DNA of 64,000 nt, from assembly GCF_023715605.1 (NCBI RefSeq), contig NZ_JAMBOL010000002.1, forward strand, positions 62,001 through 126,000, given 5' to 3'. The position numbers and the translations under genes are program-made. Source of the stretch: Halalkalibacter oceani (GTDB taxonomy: Bacteria; Bacillota; Bacilli; Bacillales; Bacillaceae_D). The notes under the pieces were generated by a model. The model saw nothing but the letters and a program-made list of their open reading frames with translations, searched no databases and was not told where the DNA came from. Positions 19,020-27,763 of this stretch are shown here, in pieces; positions within the stretch are counted from its first letter, which is position 1, and every line of letters starts with the position of its first letter.

Positions 19020-20633
19020 TTATTTTCTTTTTTCATCGGCTTTGAGCTTCTTGAAGGCAAGCTTTTCTTCTTTTAATTTCTCCCGTTCCTGTTTCAGCTC
19101 CAATCTTTCCTGCCGAATCCGTTCTTTTTCAGTTGCTAGTGTCGGCTTTTCGGACCGCAGAGCTTTCATCAGGGAGATTACCATTAGGATCATAATGATC
19201 GTAAACGGCAGAGCGGCAATAATCGCCGCTGTTTGCAATGCTTCAAGTCCTTGCTCCGATGACAGCAGGACGGCGGCAGTGGCAGAGATGATCAGCCCCC
19301 AAATAAATTTGACCGAGTTTGGCGGGTTTAAACTCCCATTCGTCGTTTGCATCCCTAAAACGACGGTAGCCGAATCGGCTGATGTGACAAAAAAGGAAGC
19401 AATTAAAAAGACAGCAATGATGGACAGGAAGAAGCCGAGCGGAAATTGCTCCAATACGGCGAATAGCGCCACTTCCATACCGAAATTATTCATGGAAGAC
19501 ATAATATCTGCTGTTCCCTCGCGTTGAAGGTAAATGCCTGTTCCCCCGAAAACACTGAACCAAAAGGCGCCAAACAGCGCCGGTACACCGAGCACGCCAA
19601 GGACAAATTCACGGATCGTCCGCCCCTTGGACACGCGGGCAATAAAGGTACCGACAAAAGGAGCCCAAGAAATCCACCAGGCCCAGTAGAAGATCGTCCA
19701 ACCTTCCACCCATGTTGTTTCCGGATTATAAATATCGAGGCGAAAGCTCATCCCGATCAGGTTTTGAATATAGCTGCCGACCCCTTGAGTAAAGACGCCC
19801 ATAATATAACTTGTCGGACCGAAAAAAAGCACGAACAAGAGCAGCAATATCGCAAGGTACACATTTGTTTTACTGAGAATGCGAATCCCTCGGTTCAATC
19901 CTGTCTGCGCGGAAATCATAAACAGAACGGTAACGACGCCGATGACGATCAGCTGCAGCAAAGTGCCGTTTATCGTTCCGAGCCCCGGTGCTAAATAAGA
20001 CAGGCCGGCAGAAATTTGGGCCGCCCCAAAGCCGAGCGAGGTTGCGACGCCGAAAATAGTGGCAAAGACGACAAGGACATTGATCGCGATGCCAAGTGTG
20101 CCCTTTGTCCGTTCGCCAAGTAATGGCTCAAGTACACTGCTCATCAGCCCGGATGACTCTTTGCGGAATTTAAAATAGGCAAGCGCCAACGCCACGACGG
20201 AATAAATCGCCCATGGGTGAAGACCCCAATGAAAAATGGAATAGCGCATCGCTTCTCCGGCAGCAAGATTGGATTCCGGTGCGGCGGATGGCGGTTCAAA
20301 AAAATGATACAACGGTTCGGCGACTCCCCAAAACACCAGTCCGATCCCCATCCCTGCCGTGAAAAGGAAAGCAAACCAGGTGGGGAAGGAATAATCAGGT
20401 TTATCGTCCGGCTTACCAAGCTTTATTTTTCCATAAGGGCTGAAAATAAGATAAACCGAAAAAATAAGAAAGCTCGTCGCGGCAAGCAAATAAAACCAGC
20501 CGAGCTCATTTGTAATAAATCCTTGAATTGACGTCGTAATCGCATCGAGATTGGCCGGGGCCAGTACACCCCAACTAATAAACGCCACAGCGATTAGAAC
20601 GGAGATGATAAACACAGAGGTCATTTTTCTCAC
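19020..20633 (-). CDS. BCCT-family glycine betaine/choline-type transporter
   Basis: Sodium-coupled osmolyte transporter of 537 residues with about 12 membrane helices. Family signatures are FTAGMGIGLVFWGVAEPLYHF (read here in two parts, FTAGMGIGLVFWGV and AEPLYHF) and the aromatic substrate segment FYWAWWISWAPFVGTFIAR, followed by SKGRTIREF. The long charged C-terminal tail of Lys/Glu (about the last 45 residues) resembles osmosensing tails of BetP/OpuD-type proteins. The start is taken at a GTG 8 bases after AAGGTGG; the ATG at 20645 touches that site. Imports betaine or a similar solute in osmotic stress; exact substrate open. Confidence 0.92.
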   Translation of the reverse strand: MRKMTSVFIISVLIAVAFISWGVLAPANLDAITTSIQGFITNELGWFYLLAATSFLIFSVYLIFSPYGKIKLGKPDDKPDYSFPTWFAFLFTAGMGIGLVFWGVAEPLYHFFEPPSAAPESNLAAGEAMRYSIFHWGLHPWAIYSVVALALAYFKFRKESSGLMSSVLEPLLGERTKGTLGIAINVLVVFATIFGVATSLGFGAAQISAGLSYLAPGLGTINGTLLQLIVIGVVTVLFMISAQTGLNRGIRILSKTNVYLAILLLLFVLFFGPTSYIMGVFTQGVGSYIQNLIGMSFRLDIYNPETTWVEGWTIFYWAWWISWAPFVGTFIARVSKGRTIREFVLGVLGVPALFGAFWFSVFGGTGIYLQREGTADIMSSMNNFGMEVALFAVLEQFPLGFFLSIIAVFLIASFFVTSADSATVVLGMQTTNGSLNPPNSVKFIWGLIISATAAVLLSSEQGLEALQTAAIIAALPFTIIMILMVISLMKALRSEKPTLATEKERIRQERLELKQEREKLKEEKLAFKKLKADEKRK

Positions 20634-20707
20634 TAGACATTCCACCTTTACTTTTTTTGCACAAATTTAAACATATCATAATTAAACCAAGGAAAACAAT
20701 TGATCTG

Positions 20708-21763
20708 CTAAAACAGGGAATTAGCCTTGGTAAAGATATAGGAGGGATACCTAGTTTCCTGCAGCGAAAAGCGATGCTCATCTGTCGTGATCAGGGACAG
20801 CTCCTGAAGCACCGTATTAACGGAAAGCAGCTCGTGACAAAGCTGGGAAACGAAGCAGTTTTGCCGGGCCTGTTTTTCGCTTAGCTGCTTGATCACGTTG
20901 TTCGTGCTAAGGTGGGCGGTTGTCAGCTGATGATAATGATCGTGCATGACCTCGCGAACCGATGAAACAGAGCGTTGAATCTTTTCTTTTTCCTCCCGGG
21001 AAATTGGCCGGTTAACGCGTAAATGATACATTTTGCCAAAATGAATTAACAGCAGCTGCAAGTAGTCGAGTTTTTTTTGCAAATAATCAAATGAGCGTCG
21101 CTCAAATGCTGTTGAGCGGCGGTATTGCCATTCATCATGTTGAAAGCGGGCGAGTTGATAAGCTTTCGTTAATTCTTCATGCAAAGAATGATAAGCGGAA
21201 AAGCGCTGATTCAAGTCGCTGTTTTCCGGTTTTTCTTCGAGATGGCCATCGACCATTTCGGCAAAATGGTCCGCTGCTTCTTTAAAGAGCTGCTCGACTT
21301 TTTGCACGAGCAGAGGGCCGAATTTCGGCGGCAGAATAAAAAAATTAACGAAGCTCGACACGAGTATGCCAATCGACGTTGTGGAAATCCGCGTCAGGAA
21401 ATCAATGATTAAATGCTCAGAGGCATCTGGCAGCATCGCAACAGCGGTCAACGTAGCGACAAGCGTTCCTGTATCTAATTTCAGCTTTGAGCAAGCGATG
21501 ATCGTAAACATGGCGACAAGGGCATAGGAAAGCGCGCTTTGACCGAAAAAGAAAAAAGTACCGACGGCGAAACTCGCTCCCATTGCCGCCGCGGGTAAAC
21601 GAATTAAGCCTTTTTTTAACGAGTCGGCGGCAGTTGGTTCTGTCGTCACAATGGCGGTAATCACCGCAAAGGTAGGGGGGAGGTGGAGAAGATGGCAGAT
21701 GAGCGCCGTGCAAAAAACGGATACGCCGGTTTTCAAAATTCTTCTTCCAATAAAGGCTTTCAT
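20708..21763 (-). CDS. FUSC/aromatic acid exporter-like membrane protein (DUF939)
   Basis: 351 residues. The N-terminal 150 residues form about four to five membrane helices (FCTALICHLLHLPPTFAVI, IRLPAAAMGASFAVGTFFFF, ALVAMFTIIACSKLKL, IGILVSSFVNFFILP) in the pattern of the aromatic acid exporter/FUSC family; the rest is a long cytosolic helical domain. AAGGGGGG precedes the ATG at 21763, and a more upstream start is unsupported. It lies in the same direction as the BCCT gene, 74 bases before it. Substrate unknown. Confidence 0.82.
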   Translation of the reverse strand: MKAFIGRRILKTGVSVFCTALICHLLHLPPTFAVITAIVTTEPTAADSLKKGLIRLPAAAMGASFAVGTFFFFGQSALSYALVAMFTIIACSKLKLDTGTLVATLTAVAMLPDASEHLIIDFLTRISTTSIGILVSSFVNFFILPPKFGPLLVQKVEQLFKEAADHFAEMVDGHLEEKPENSDLNQRFSAYHSLHEELTKAYQLARFQHDEWQYRRSTAFERRSFDYLQKKLDYLQLLLIHFGKMYHLRVNRPISREEKEKIQRSVSSVREVMHDHYHQLTTAHLSTNNVIKQLSEKQARQNCFVSQLCHELLSVNTVLQELSLITTDEHRFSLQETRYPSYIFTKANSLF

Positions 21764-21884
21764 CGAAGTGCCCCCCTTTTTCATCTTTCTTTCTTTAGTA
21801 TGGAATAAAGATGAATCCGGTATACGAGCATCTACCATCAAAGGAAGATGTTTGCTATCATGAGGTTGGAAAGGGTGTGTAAGG

Positions 21885-22697
21885 ATGAAAAGGCTAATAC
21901 AAGTGCTGATGATCGCTGCCGTGTTAACGGGATGTCAACAGCCGGTAGAAGAAGACCCGGTTACAGATCCGCCGGAGGAAGCGCGGGAGGACAATTCTGA
22001 GCCTGAACAGGAGCATCCTGAGCTTGAAGGAGAGCAGGAGACCAGGGAGGTGGAAGAAAGCGATATGCCGGAGGTCAGCTATCAAATAAATCAGGCGAAC
22101 TGGACGGTGGAACCGGTCACTGATGAAGAAGAACAAGTTGTGCTGCTGACGATTGATGACGCGCCTGACAAGCATAGCGTCGCGATGGCGGAAACATTAA
22201 AGAAGCTTGATAAGCAGGCTATTTTTTTTATAAATGGTCATTTTCTTGCTGATGAGGGCGGGAAAGAAAAGCTGAAATCTATTTATGAAATGGGGTTTGA
22301 AATCGGGAATCATACGATGAACCATGCGAACCTAAGTGACCTTTCAGCTGACGAACAGCGCCAGGAAATCGTCGCGTTAAATGATCTGATTGAAGAGGTG
22401 ACGGGGGAGAGGCCGCGTTTCTTTCGACCGCCATTTGGAGTGAACACAGAGACATCAGCGGCGGTCGTCGAGGAGGAAGAAATGATCGCGATGAATTGGA
22501 CCTACGGGTATGATTGGGAGGCTGATTATCAGGAAGCCGAGGCGCTGGCTGAGATTATGGTTCAGACGCCTTATTTAACGAATGGAGCGAACTTGCTCAT
22601 GCATGATCGACAGTGGACGCTTGAAGCCCTTCCGTCGATTATAAACGGACTGGAGGAGGATGGATACGGATTTGTTGACCCGGCTGCGATCGAGTAG
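21885..22697 (+). CDS. polysaccharide deacetylase (NodB) lipoprotein
   Basis: Lipoprotein of 270 residues: signal peptide with lipobox LTGC, an acidic linker (about residues 22-60), then a carbohydrate esterase 4 NodB domain. Motif 1 is TIDDAPDK, with an alanine where family members often have glycine, motif 2 GNHTMNH with the metal histidines, motif 3 RPRFFRPPFG, and a late LLMHD. It probably N-deacetylates peptidoglycan or another cell-surface glycan outside the cell. The ATG lies on the opposite strand from the FUSC-like gene and shares its divergent gap. Confidence 0.9.
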   Translation: MKRLIQVLMIAAVLTGCQQPVEEDPVTDPPEEAREDNSEPEQEHPELEGEQETREVEESDMPEVSYQINQANWTVEPVTDEEEQVVLLTIDDAPDKHSVAMAETLKKLDKQAIFFINGHFLADEGGKEKLKSIYEMGFEIGNHTMNHANLSDLSADEQRQEIVALNDLIEEVTGERPRFFRPPFGVNTETSAAVVEEEEMIAMNWTYGYDWEADYQEAEALAEIMVQTPYLTNGANLLMHDRQWTLEALPSIINGLEEDGYGFVDPAAIE

Positions 22698-22856
22698 ACT
22701 ACTGTCCAGAATAAAGCAAAATCGACAATAGTAGTCGTAACGCTACAACCTTTTACAGGCGCTTTTATGATAAGCTATCAGCATAAGGAGGCTGCTCATA
22801 AGTCCATCTTGTAAGCAGGCGACTTATTAAAAGCTTGCTCGTATGGAGGGGAATCC

Positions 22857-23306
22857 ATGAAAAAGAAATCTCAACTTTTGGATGAATTGCGTCTTGAAGT
22901 CGGGAGTGTGAGAGAAAAGGTGCAGACACTGGCCAGCTTTTATATTGAAATTACACGCAAGCTGGCAAGGCGAATGTCGAAGCGGTGGTCGGTCAGTATT
23001 TATGAAGCAACGGCCGAATCGTTTAAAATGCGGGTGTGCGCAGGGACGAGTTACTTGAATTGCGTGATCCCATTTGGGGATAACATACTGAGCACGGTGG
23101 CGATCAGAGGGCGACTCGTCTTTCAAATGGAAGGTCAGCTGCAAAAAGTCTTTCTTCCATTTTACCGGAGCCACCATCTGCTCGGGATTTTAATCTTTTT
23201 TGTGCCGCAGGATACATATGAAATAACGGATGATGATTTAGCCTTTATTCGTGAAATTGGCCGCTTTATCGAGGTTCAGCATGCTACATTTGATGCCCCT
23301 GCTTAA
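22857..23306 (+). CDS. GAF-like domain protein
   Basis: Soluble protein of 149 residues. A short N-terminal helix (about 1-35) is followed by a fold with alternating strands like a GAF sensor domain: WSVSIYEATAESFKMRVCAG, VIPFGDNILSTVAIRGRLV, HLLGILIFFVP and the C-terminal helix DDDLAFIREIGRFIE. No output domain is attached, so it may act with a partner protein. GGAGGGG precedes the ATG. The preceding gap 22698-22856 shows no other gene. Family assignment is from pattern only. Confidence 0.6.
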   Translation: MKKKSQLLDELRLEVGSVREKVQTLASFYIEITRKLARRMSKRWSVSIYEATAESFKMRVCAGTSYLNCVIPFGDNILSTVAIRGRLVFQMEGQLQKVFLPFYRSHHLLGILIFFVPQDTYEITDDDLAFIREIGRFIEVQHATFDAPA

Positions 23307-23349
23307 CATTCATTACACTTATTTTTAATTATGTTATACTAATTAACCG

Positions 23350-23378
23350 TTGACAGGTGAATTAGTGTGTACTATTAT
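23350..23378 (+). promoter_or_regulatory. sigma-A promoter of SR1
   Basis: TTGACA (23350-23355), 17 bases, TATTAT (23373-23378), a near-consensus promoter; start near 23385. Confidence 0.85.
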
Positions 23379-23385
23379 AAATGTA

Positions 23386-23399
23386 ATGAAACGCTTTCA
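23386..23399 (+). promoter_or_regulatory. cre site (CcpA operator) at the SR1 start
   Basis: ATGAAACGCTTTCA matches the catabolite-responsive element consensus at all fixed positions and covers the predicted transcription start, where CcpA binding would repress initiation. In B. subtilis SR1 is repressed under glycolytic conditions by CcpN and also by CcpA. Confidence 0.75.
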
Positions 23400-23425
23400 A
23401 AAAAAGCATAAAGGGGATGCCGATA

Positions 23426-23554
23426 ATGGGTACAATTATTTGCCAATCTTGCAACAAGACGATCGACGTATTTGAAGGTGAAAAAGTGATGACACTTTAT
23501 GCAAAAGGGAACGGATGCGTACACTGTAAGACAGCTGATAAGAAGAATAAATAA
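23426..23554 (+). CDS. GapA-binding peptide SR1P
   Basis: A 42-residue peptide starting MGTIICQSCNKTIDVFEGEK and ending CVHCKTADKKNK. The opening MGTI-CQ-C, the VFEGEKVMTLY block and the closing CxxC match the SR1P family, which in B. subtilis binds GapA and stimulates RNase J1. The two CxxC pairs could bind zinc. It is too short for routine ORF calling. AAAGGGGATG precedes the ATG. It lies next to speA as in B. subtilis, and its own promoter and cre site imply that it is switched off by good carbon sources. Confidence 0.88.
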   Translation: MGTIICQSCNKTIDVFEGEKVMTLYAKGNGCVHCKTADKKNK

Positions 23555-23557
23555 AAA

Positions 23558-23665
23558 AAGGGGCTGGGCAAAAGGTTGTTTTTCTACCTTTTCCCAGCCC
23601 CTTAAGCAATGTATCGAATTGCCACGGAGTGAAAGCTAGTTTTGTCTCAAGCTTTTTATGCGGTG
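23558..23665 (+). repeat. dispersed 3' element, copy F (SR1 terminator plus shortened element)
   Basis: Hairpin GGGGCTGGGCAAAAGG...CCTTTTCCCAGCCCC, then AAGCAATG, ATTGCCACGG, AAAGCTAGTTTTGTCTC and AAGCTTTTT. The inner helices are replaced by a short divergent piece. It is sense to SR1P, immediately after its stop, and probably ends that RNA. Confidence 0.8.
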
Positions 23666-23726
23666 CGGAGCGACTGCCTTGTCAGTTGTATCAAAAAAAG
23701 GCGAAACGCGTCCCGGAAGTGCCTCC

Positions 23727-25202
23727 TTATTGAATCGCGTGATGTTCTTTAATGACCCGCAACGTTTGGAATGTTTCATCTTCCGGACCTTGGACGGGCA
23801 AGCCCGCTTTGATGTTTTTTTCAATATACACGAGATTCTCTTCCGTAATGATTTCACCTGGAATAAAAATCGGGATCCCAGGAGGATAAACCATAATAAA
23901 TTCAGCAATGATCCGACCGGCTGAATGGTGAAACGGAATGATCTCTGTTTCCGCATAGAAGGCATCGCGCGGTGAAAGCGCCAATGTAGGAATATCCGGA
24001 ACCACAACTTGATTATGGCGCTGCTCCAGCCGCACCTTCGGCATCGAAGCAAGCGTTGATAAAGCCTCGACGAGACTATCCATTTTCTCCTCCGTATCGC
24101 CGATTGTCACAAGGCAGAGGATATTATATAAATCGGAAAGCTCCACTTCAATTTGATAATGCTCCCGCAGCCACGTTTCCACCTCATAGCCGCTCATCCC
24201 TAGCTCTTTAACAGAAATAATCAATTTAGTCGGATCGAGATCATAGGTCGCTTTCGTTCCGAGAATGTCACGGCCGACGCAGGATAACAGCTCGATTTCG
24301 TTAATGCGCGCTCTCGTTGCTTCCGCCAGCGTAATCACTTCCGTCAACAGCTCGCGTCCTTCGGTTGCCAGTCGTTTTCTGGCTGTGTCGAGAGAGGACA
24401 AAAGCAAATACGAGGTTGACGTTGTCGTCAGCATGCTAATAATCGACTGTACACGCTTTGCAGAGACGAGACCTTCCTTCACGTTTAAAACAGAGCTTTG
24501 CGTCATCGAGCCGCCAAGCTTATGGACGCTCGTGGCAGCCATGTCTGCACCTGCCTGCATCGCCGACATAGGGAGCTGGTCGTGAAAGTGAATATGAACG
24601 CCGTGAGCCTCATCAACTAAGACAGGGATGCTGTAAGAATGAGCGATCGTAACGATTTCTTTCAAATTGCCGGCAATCCCGAAATACGTAGGATTGATGA
24701 CAAGCAGTCCTTTCGCCTCGGGATGAGCTTTAAGAGCCTTCTCGACCGCCTCTGTCGTGATCCCGTGAGAAATGCCGAGCTCTGGGTCGATTTCCGGATG
24801 AATGAAAATCGGCGTGGCTCCTGAGAAGATAATGGCCGACATAATTGATTTATGGACATTGCGCGGGACGATGATTTTATCCCCCGGCCCACAGACGGCC
24901 ATAATCATTGTCATAATCGCGCCACTCGTTCCCTGGACCGAGAAAAAAGTATGGTCTGCGCCAAATGCTTCGGCGGCAAGGTCCTGAGCCTCTTTAATAA
25001 TGCCGTGAGGATGATGTAAGTCATCTAACGGCTGAATATTTATCAGATCAATGGAAAGGGCGTTGTCGCCGATGAAATGTCGGAACTCGGGATCCATCCC
25101 CTTTCCTTGTTTGTGACCGGGAATATGAAATTGGATTGGTTGTTTTTCGGCATGCTTGCGAACACCAGTGAACAACGGAGTCAGATGTTGTCGTTGCAAC
25201 AT
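23727..25202 (-). CDS. speA: arginine decarboxylase (Orn/Lys/Arg decarboxylase family)
   Basis: PLP enzyme of the Orn/Lys/Arg decarboxylase class-I family, 491 residues, most likely SpeA converting arginine to agmatine for polyamines. Seen: QFHIPGHKQGKG at the N-terminus, VQGTSGAIMTMIMAVCGPGD, the PLP aspartate in VLVDEAHGVHIHF, the Schiff-base lysine in ATSVHKLGGSMTQ, and C-terminal VYPPGIPIFIPGE. It lies beside SR1 as in B. subtilis. The family also includes lysine decarboxylases and the YaaO group, so substrate is by synteny. ATG at 25202 is close to AGAGGTG; a GTG two codons upstream overlaps it. Confidence 0.88.
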   Translation of the reverse strand: MLQRQHLTPLFTGVRKHAEKQPIQFHIPGHKQGKGMDPEFRHFIGDNALSIDLINIQPLDDLHHPHGIIKEAQDLAAEAFGADHTFFSVQGTSGAIMTMIMAVCGPGDKIIVPRNVHKSIMSAIIFSGATPIFIHPEIDPELGISHGITTEAVEKALKAHPEAKGLLVINPTYFGIAGNLKEIVTIAHSYSIPVLVDEAHGVHIHFHDQLPMSAMQAGADMAATSVHKLGGSMTQSSVLNVKEGLVSAKRVQSIISMLTTTSTSYLLLSSLDTARKRLATEGRELLTEVITLAEATRARINEIELLSCVGRDILGTKATYDLDPTKLIISVKELGMSGYEVETWLREHYQIEVELSDLYNILCLVTIGDTEEKMDSLVEALSTLASMPKVRLEQRHNQVVVPDIPTLALSPRDAFYAETEIIPFHHSAGRIIAEFIMVYPPGIPIFIPGEIITEENLVYIEKNIKAGLPVQGPEDETFQTLRVIKEHHAIQ

Positions 25203-25364
25203 GTTCACCTCTTATCATGGACTTGTTTTATCAAAACAAAATTGAGTATATCAAAAATGTCGGTTGCTGCATAGCGGGAACAATAGCCTGGCAAGTAGAA
25301 AGAATAGGAAGATCAAAAAAGGAATGGTACGATGAGGGGAGAAATAGAGAGTAGGGAGGTAGAG

Positions 25365-26333
25365 ATGATGTGGAAAACGAGAGTAACGGATTTATTGGGC
25401 ATTCCTTATCCCATAATTCAAGGCGGACTTGCGTATTTAGCGTATTCGAATTTAGCTGCGGCTGTGTCGCAGGCAGGAGGACTCGGCCAAATTACGGCGA
25501 TGTCCCTCTCATCACCTGAGGCGCTGCGTGAGGAAATAAAAAGCGTACGGGCGAAGACTGACAAACCATTTGGCGTCAACTTCTCAATTGGGCAGCGGCG
25601 CCGTCCTTATGAAGAGATGCTTGAAGTGGCGATTGAAGAGGAGGTTCCGGTTATTTCGATGACCGGCGGCAATCCGGCGCCGATTTTGGAGCGGTTGGCA
25701 AGCACAAATTGCAAGAAACTCGTGCTTGTGGCAGCGAGAAGACAGGCGGTCAAGGCCGAGGAGCTTGGTGCCGATGCCGTGATGGTTGTCGGGCAGGAAG
25801 GAGGCGGCCATCTCGGCCGCTCTGATGCAGGGACAATCGTGCTTACGCCGCAGGTTGTCGACGCTGTTTCGATCCCGGTCATCGCCTCCGGCGGAATTGG
25901 CGATGGCAGAGGTTTGATGGCAGCGATGGCTTTAGGCGCTGAAGGGGTGGAAATGGGAACGCGTTTTATCGCGACAACTGAATGCGTTCACGCTCATCAG
26001 GTGTATAAGCAGAATATTTTAGCGGCGACGGAGGATGATACGGTCGTCATCAAACGTTCTTTGGGCGCTCCGGCACGCGCCCTTCGCAATACATGGACGG
26101 AGCGGATTTTGAAGCTTGAAGCAGATGAACCCGGTTATGATGTGTTAAAGCCGTATATTAGCGGGGAAGCAAACCGAACCTATATTTATGAGGGGAAAGA
26201 GGAGGAAGGCTTTGCCTGGGCCGGTCAGATCGCCGGTCGCATTCACAATATTGTACCAGCAGCTGAGTTGATCGCCGGAATGATGAAAGAAGCAGAAGCG
26301 ATTCGCCGGCGATGGTCATTACCTGAGAAGTGA
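25365..26333 (+). CDS. nitronate monooxygenase / FabK-like flavoprotein
   Basis: FMN-dependent TIM-barrel protein of 322 residues related to 2-nitropropane dioxygenase and enoyl-ACP reductase II. N-terminal LLGIPYPIIQGGLAYLAYSNLA, AVSQAGGLGQITAMSL, the flavin-phosphate segments VGQEGGGHLGRSD and PVIASGGIGDGRGLMAAMALGA, and GTRFIATTEC are characteristic. It either oxidises nitronates or reduces enoyl-ACP; the two are hard to separate by eye. No fatty-acid genes are near, which slightly favours nitronate oxidation. Adjacent ATGs at 25365 and 25368 both follow GGAGGT. Confidence 0.82.
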   Translation: MMWKTRVTDLLGIPYPIIQGGLAYLAYSNLAAAVSQAGGLGQITAMSLSSPEALREEIKSVRAKTDKPFGVNFSIGQRRRPYEEMLEVAIEEEVPVISMTGGNPAPILERLASTNCKKLVLVAARRQAVKAEELGADAVMVVGQEGGGHLGRSDAGTIVLTPQVVDAVSIPVIASGGIGDGRGLMAAMALGAEGVEMGTRFIATTECVHAHQVYKQNILAATEDDTVVIKRSLGAPARALRNTWTERILKLEADEPGYDVLKPYISGEANRTYIYEGKEEEGFAWAGQIAGRIHNIVPAAELIAGMMKEAEAIRRRWSLPEK

Positions 26334-26354
26334 AAAGAAAGAGGAGTGGTGAGA

Positions 26355-26603
26355 ATGGAGACGAAATTACCGATTTCACTTGATTGGTCCACCGAAGAGG
26401 TGGTTGATGTCATTCAATTTTTTGAAATGCTTGAGAAAGCGAGCAAGCAAAAGGTAGCACCGGAGCAGGTGCTCGACAAATACCGCCGCTTCAAGGAGAT
26501 TGTCCCGAGTAAAAGTGAAGAAAAGCAATTGTTTAAAGCCTATGACGAGGAATTGGGTATTTCCTGCTTTCACACGCTGAAGAAAATCAGGGAGCAAGGA
26601 TAA
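26355..26603 (+). CDS. yktA: UPF0223 family protein YktA
   Basis: Soluble 82-residue helical protein of family UPF0223: [20 protein letters not shown] at the N-terminus, [24 protein letters not shown] in the middle and [12 protein letters not shown] at the end. Function unknown. The ATG at 26355 is preferred over a GTG three codons earlier because GAGGAGTGG lies before it. It precedes yktB in convergent orientation, the same order as in B. subtilis. Confidence 0.9.
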   Translation: METKLPISLDWSTEEVVDVIQFFEMLEKASKQKVAPEQVLDKYRRFKEIVPSKSEEKQLFKAYDEELGISCFHTLKKIREQG

Positions 26604-26712
26604 AAAGAGGAGCTTCGGACCTATTGGCAAGGGATTCACAACGAGGCCTTCAGCAGCTTCCTCATTGCTTAAAGGCTGGGCAGAAGGTAAAAACCTTAGA
26701 CCCAGCCTTCTC
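26604..26712 (-). repeat. dispersed 3' element, copy J (diverged, minus strand)
   Basis: Minus-strand copy, sense to yktB. It reads hairpin GGCTGGGTC...CCCAGCC, TTAAGCAATGAGG, then diverged sequence and a recognisable TTGCCAATAGGTCC, GAAGCTCCTCTTTT end. Only some 60-70 percent of the central part matches by eye. Confidence 0.65.
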
Positions 26713-26716
26713 TCCG

Positions 26717-27340
26717 TTACTGCATCGCCAGCCGGTAAAACGGCAGAAGATGCTCGTATGTCTCTTTCGCATAAGCGGTGAGAGCTTGTCCGTTGGCAAG
26801 AAGCGGATCATCGCGCTTAATATGACGTCCGAGAAGAAGCTCGGCTTTTTTCACATCGCGAAAGCGGGTGAGATAGTCGGTAAGCTCTGGCTCCGATAAA
26901 TCCGAGATGAAATAAGCATCCTTTTTCATATGATCCGGAGAAAGAACGAAATCATCAGGAAGGTCCGAGAGCTGGTCTTTATGGTCAAGAAAACGATTGG
27001 CAATCGGCGCTTTATTCGGCAGTTCATAAATCAGCGCCAGCCATAAAAACAAATGGTCGTCAAATAATCCGAGCTGGAAATGCGGGTGTTTTTTATACCC
27101 TCTTTTATTTTCGGCCACCGCGAGCCATGTATCATTAGGCGGGTTAACTTTGCGGCGGGCATGTCTGGCAATATGCAAGTGCATTTCATTTCCGACGAGC
27201 ATCGACAGCTCACTCGCCAGCGCCTGACCAATTTCCTCAAACTTCGGCTGAATGTTTGTTTGAATCGCAGTCATTCGCTCTTCAAGTCCCTCAATTCGAA
27301 AAACATCAAAATCACGAGTCGTAAAACCAGGTAATGTCAT
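26717..27340 (-). CDS. yktB: UPF0637 (DUF1054) protein YktB
   Basis: Soluble protein of 207 residues beginning MTLPGFTTRDFDVFRIEGLE, of the UPF0637/DUF1054 family found across Bacillus. The LHIARHARRKVNPPNDTWLAV segment (given here as LHIARHARRKVNPP and NDTWLAV) and HFQLGLFDDHLFLWLALIYE are conserved landmarks. Function not established. The ATG is selected because GAGGGA precedes it; eight upstream codons have no ribosome site. Convergent with yktA, divergent from the next small gene. Confidence 0.88.
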   Translation of the reverse strand: MTLPGFTTRDFDVFRIEGLEERMTAIQTNIQPKFEEIGQALASELSMLVGNEMHLHIARHARRKVNPPNDTWLAVAENKRGYKKHPHFQLGLFDDHLFLWLALIYELPNKAPIANRFLDHKDQLSDLPDDFVLSPDHMKKDAYFISDLSEPELTDYLTRFRDVKKAELLLGRHIKRDDPLLANGQALTAYAKETYEHLLPFYRLAMQ

Positions 27341-27462
27341 GTTATGTCCCTCACTTTTTTTCATGCTTCTTTTATCCTATCATACCCTAAAAAATTACTC
27401 TAAATAAATGCACCAGCGAACATGTGGAGAAATGGCAATTCCTGCTTTCCGGTGTTTTTTGA

Positions 27463-27491
27463 TTGCATTTTTTTCTGATATAACATATGCT
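27463..27491 (+). promoter_or_regulatory. sigma-A promoter of the 27569 gene
   Basis: TTGCAT (27463-27468), 17 bases, TATGCT (27486-27491), 78 bases before the start. Confidence 0.65.
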
Positions 27492-27568
27492 ATATTAAAT
27501 AACTGAAAATTTCGTTTATTGACGCATGAAAAAAGAGGAGTCAGATTACTGTAAGGGAGTGTAGCGAT

Positions 27569-27760
27569 ATGGAACAAGTAGTGCAAACTTTTAGACGTAA
27601 AGACGGCGAAAAGAGAGTTTCTGTATTACGGCTTGAAATTGATTATGAGCTGACAACCCTACATGATGCTATACTTGCAGAAGACCTTGATGTAATCAAT
27701 CAGACGAAACGACGGCTGGAGCAATTGCGGCGTGAACTTCTTCAATTAGAAGTGTATTGA
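27569..27760 (+). CDS. small helical protein (YkzI position)
   Basis: A 63-residue charged protein, MEQVVQTFRRKDGEKRVSVL through LKRRLEQLRRELLQLEVY-like C-terminal heptads (actual TKRRLEQLRRELLQLEVY), predicted as a helical hairpin or short coiled coil. It occupies the place of ykzI between yktB and yktC in B. subtilis; identity is positional. GTAAGGGAG lies before the ATG and a sigma-A promoter is upstream. Copy B of the dispersed element begins 3 bases after its stop. Confidence 0.75.
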   Translation: MEQVVQTFRRKDGEKRVSVLRLEIDYELTTLHDAILAEDLDVINQTKRRLEQLRRELLQLEVY

Positions 27761-27763
27761 GAA

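Larger units (their letters stand above)
23385..23604 (+). ncRNA. SR1-type dual-function RNA
   Basis: Predicted transcript from the promoter at 23350-23378 to the hairpin terminator ending near 23604, about 220 nt, carrying the SR1P reading frame. B. subtilis SR1 is a roughly 200-nt regulatory RNA in the same gene neighbourhood (between pdhD and speA) that base-pairs with ahrC mRNA and also encodes SR1P. Regulatory base-pairing here is inferred from synteny and was not tested. Confidence 0.7.

Noticed and set aside
19524-19994. Plus-strand frame opposite the BCCT transporter
   Set aside because: Antisense shadow with biased composition and no family.
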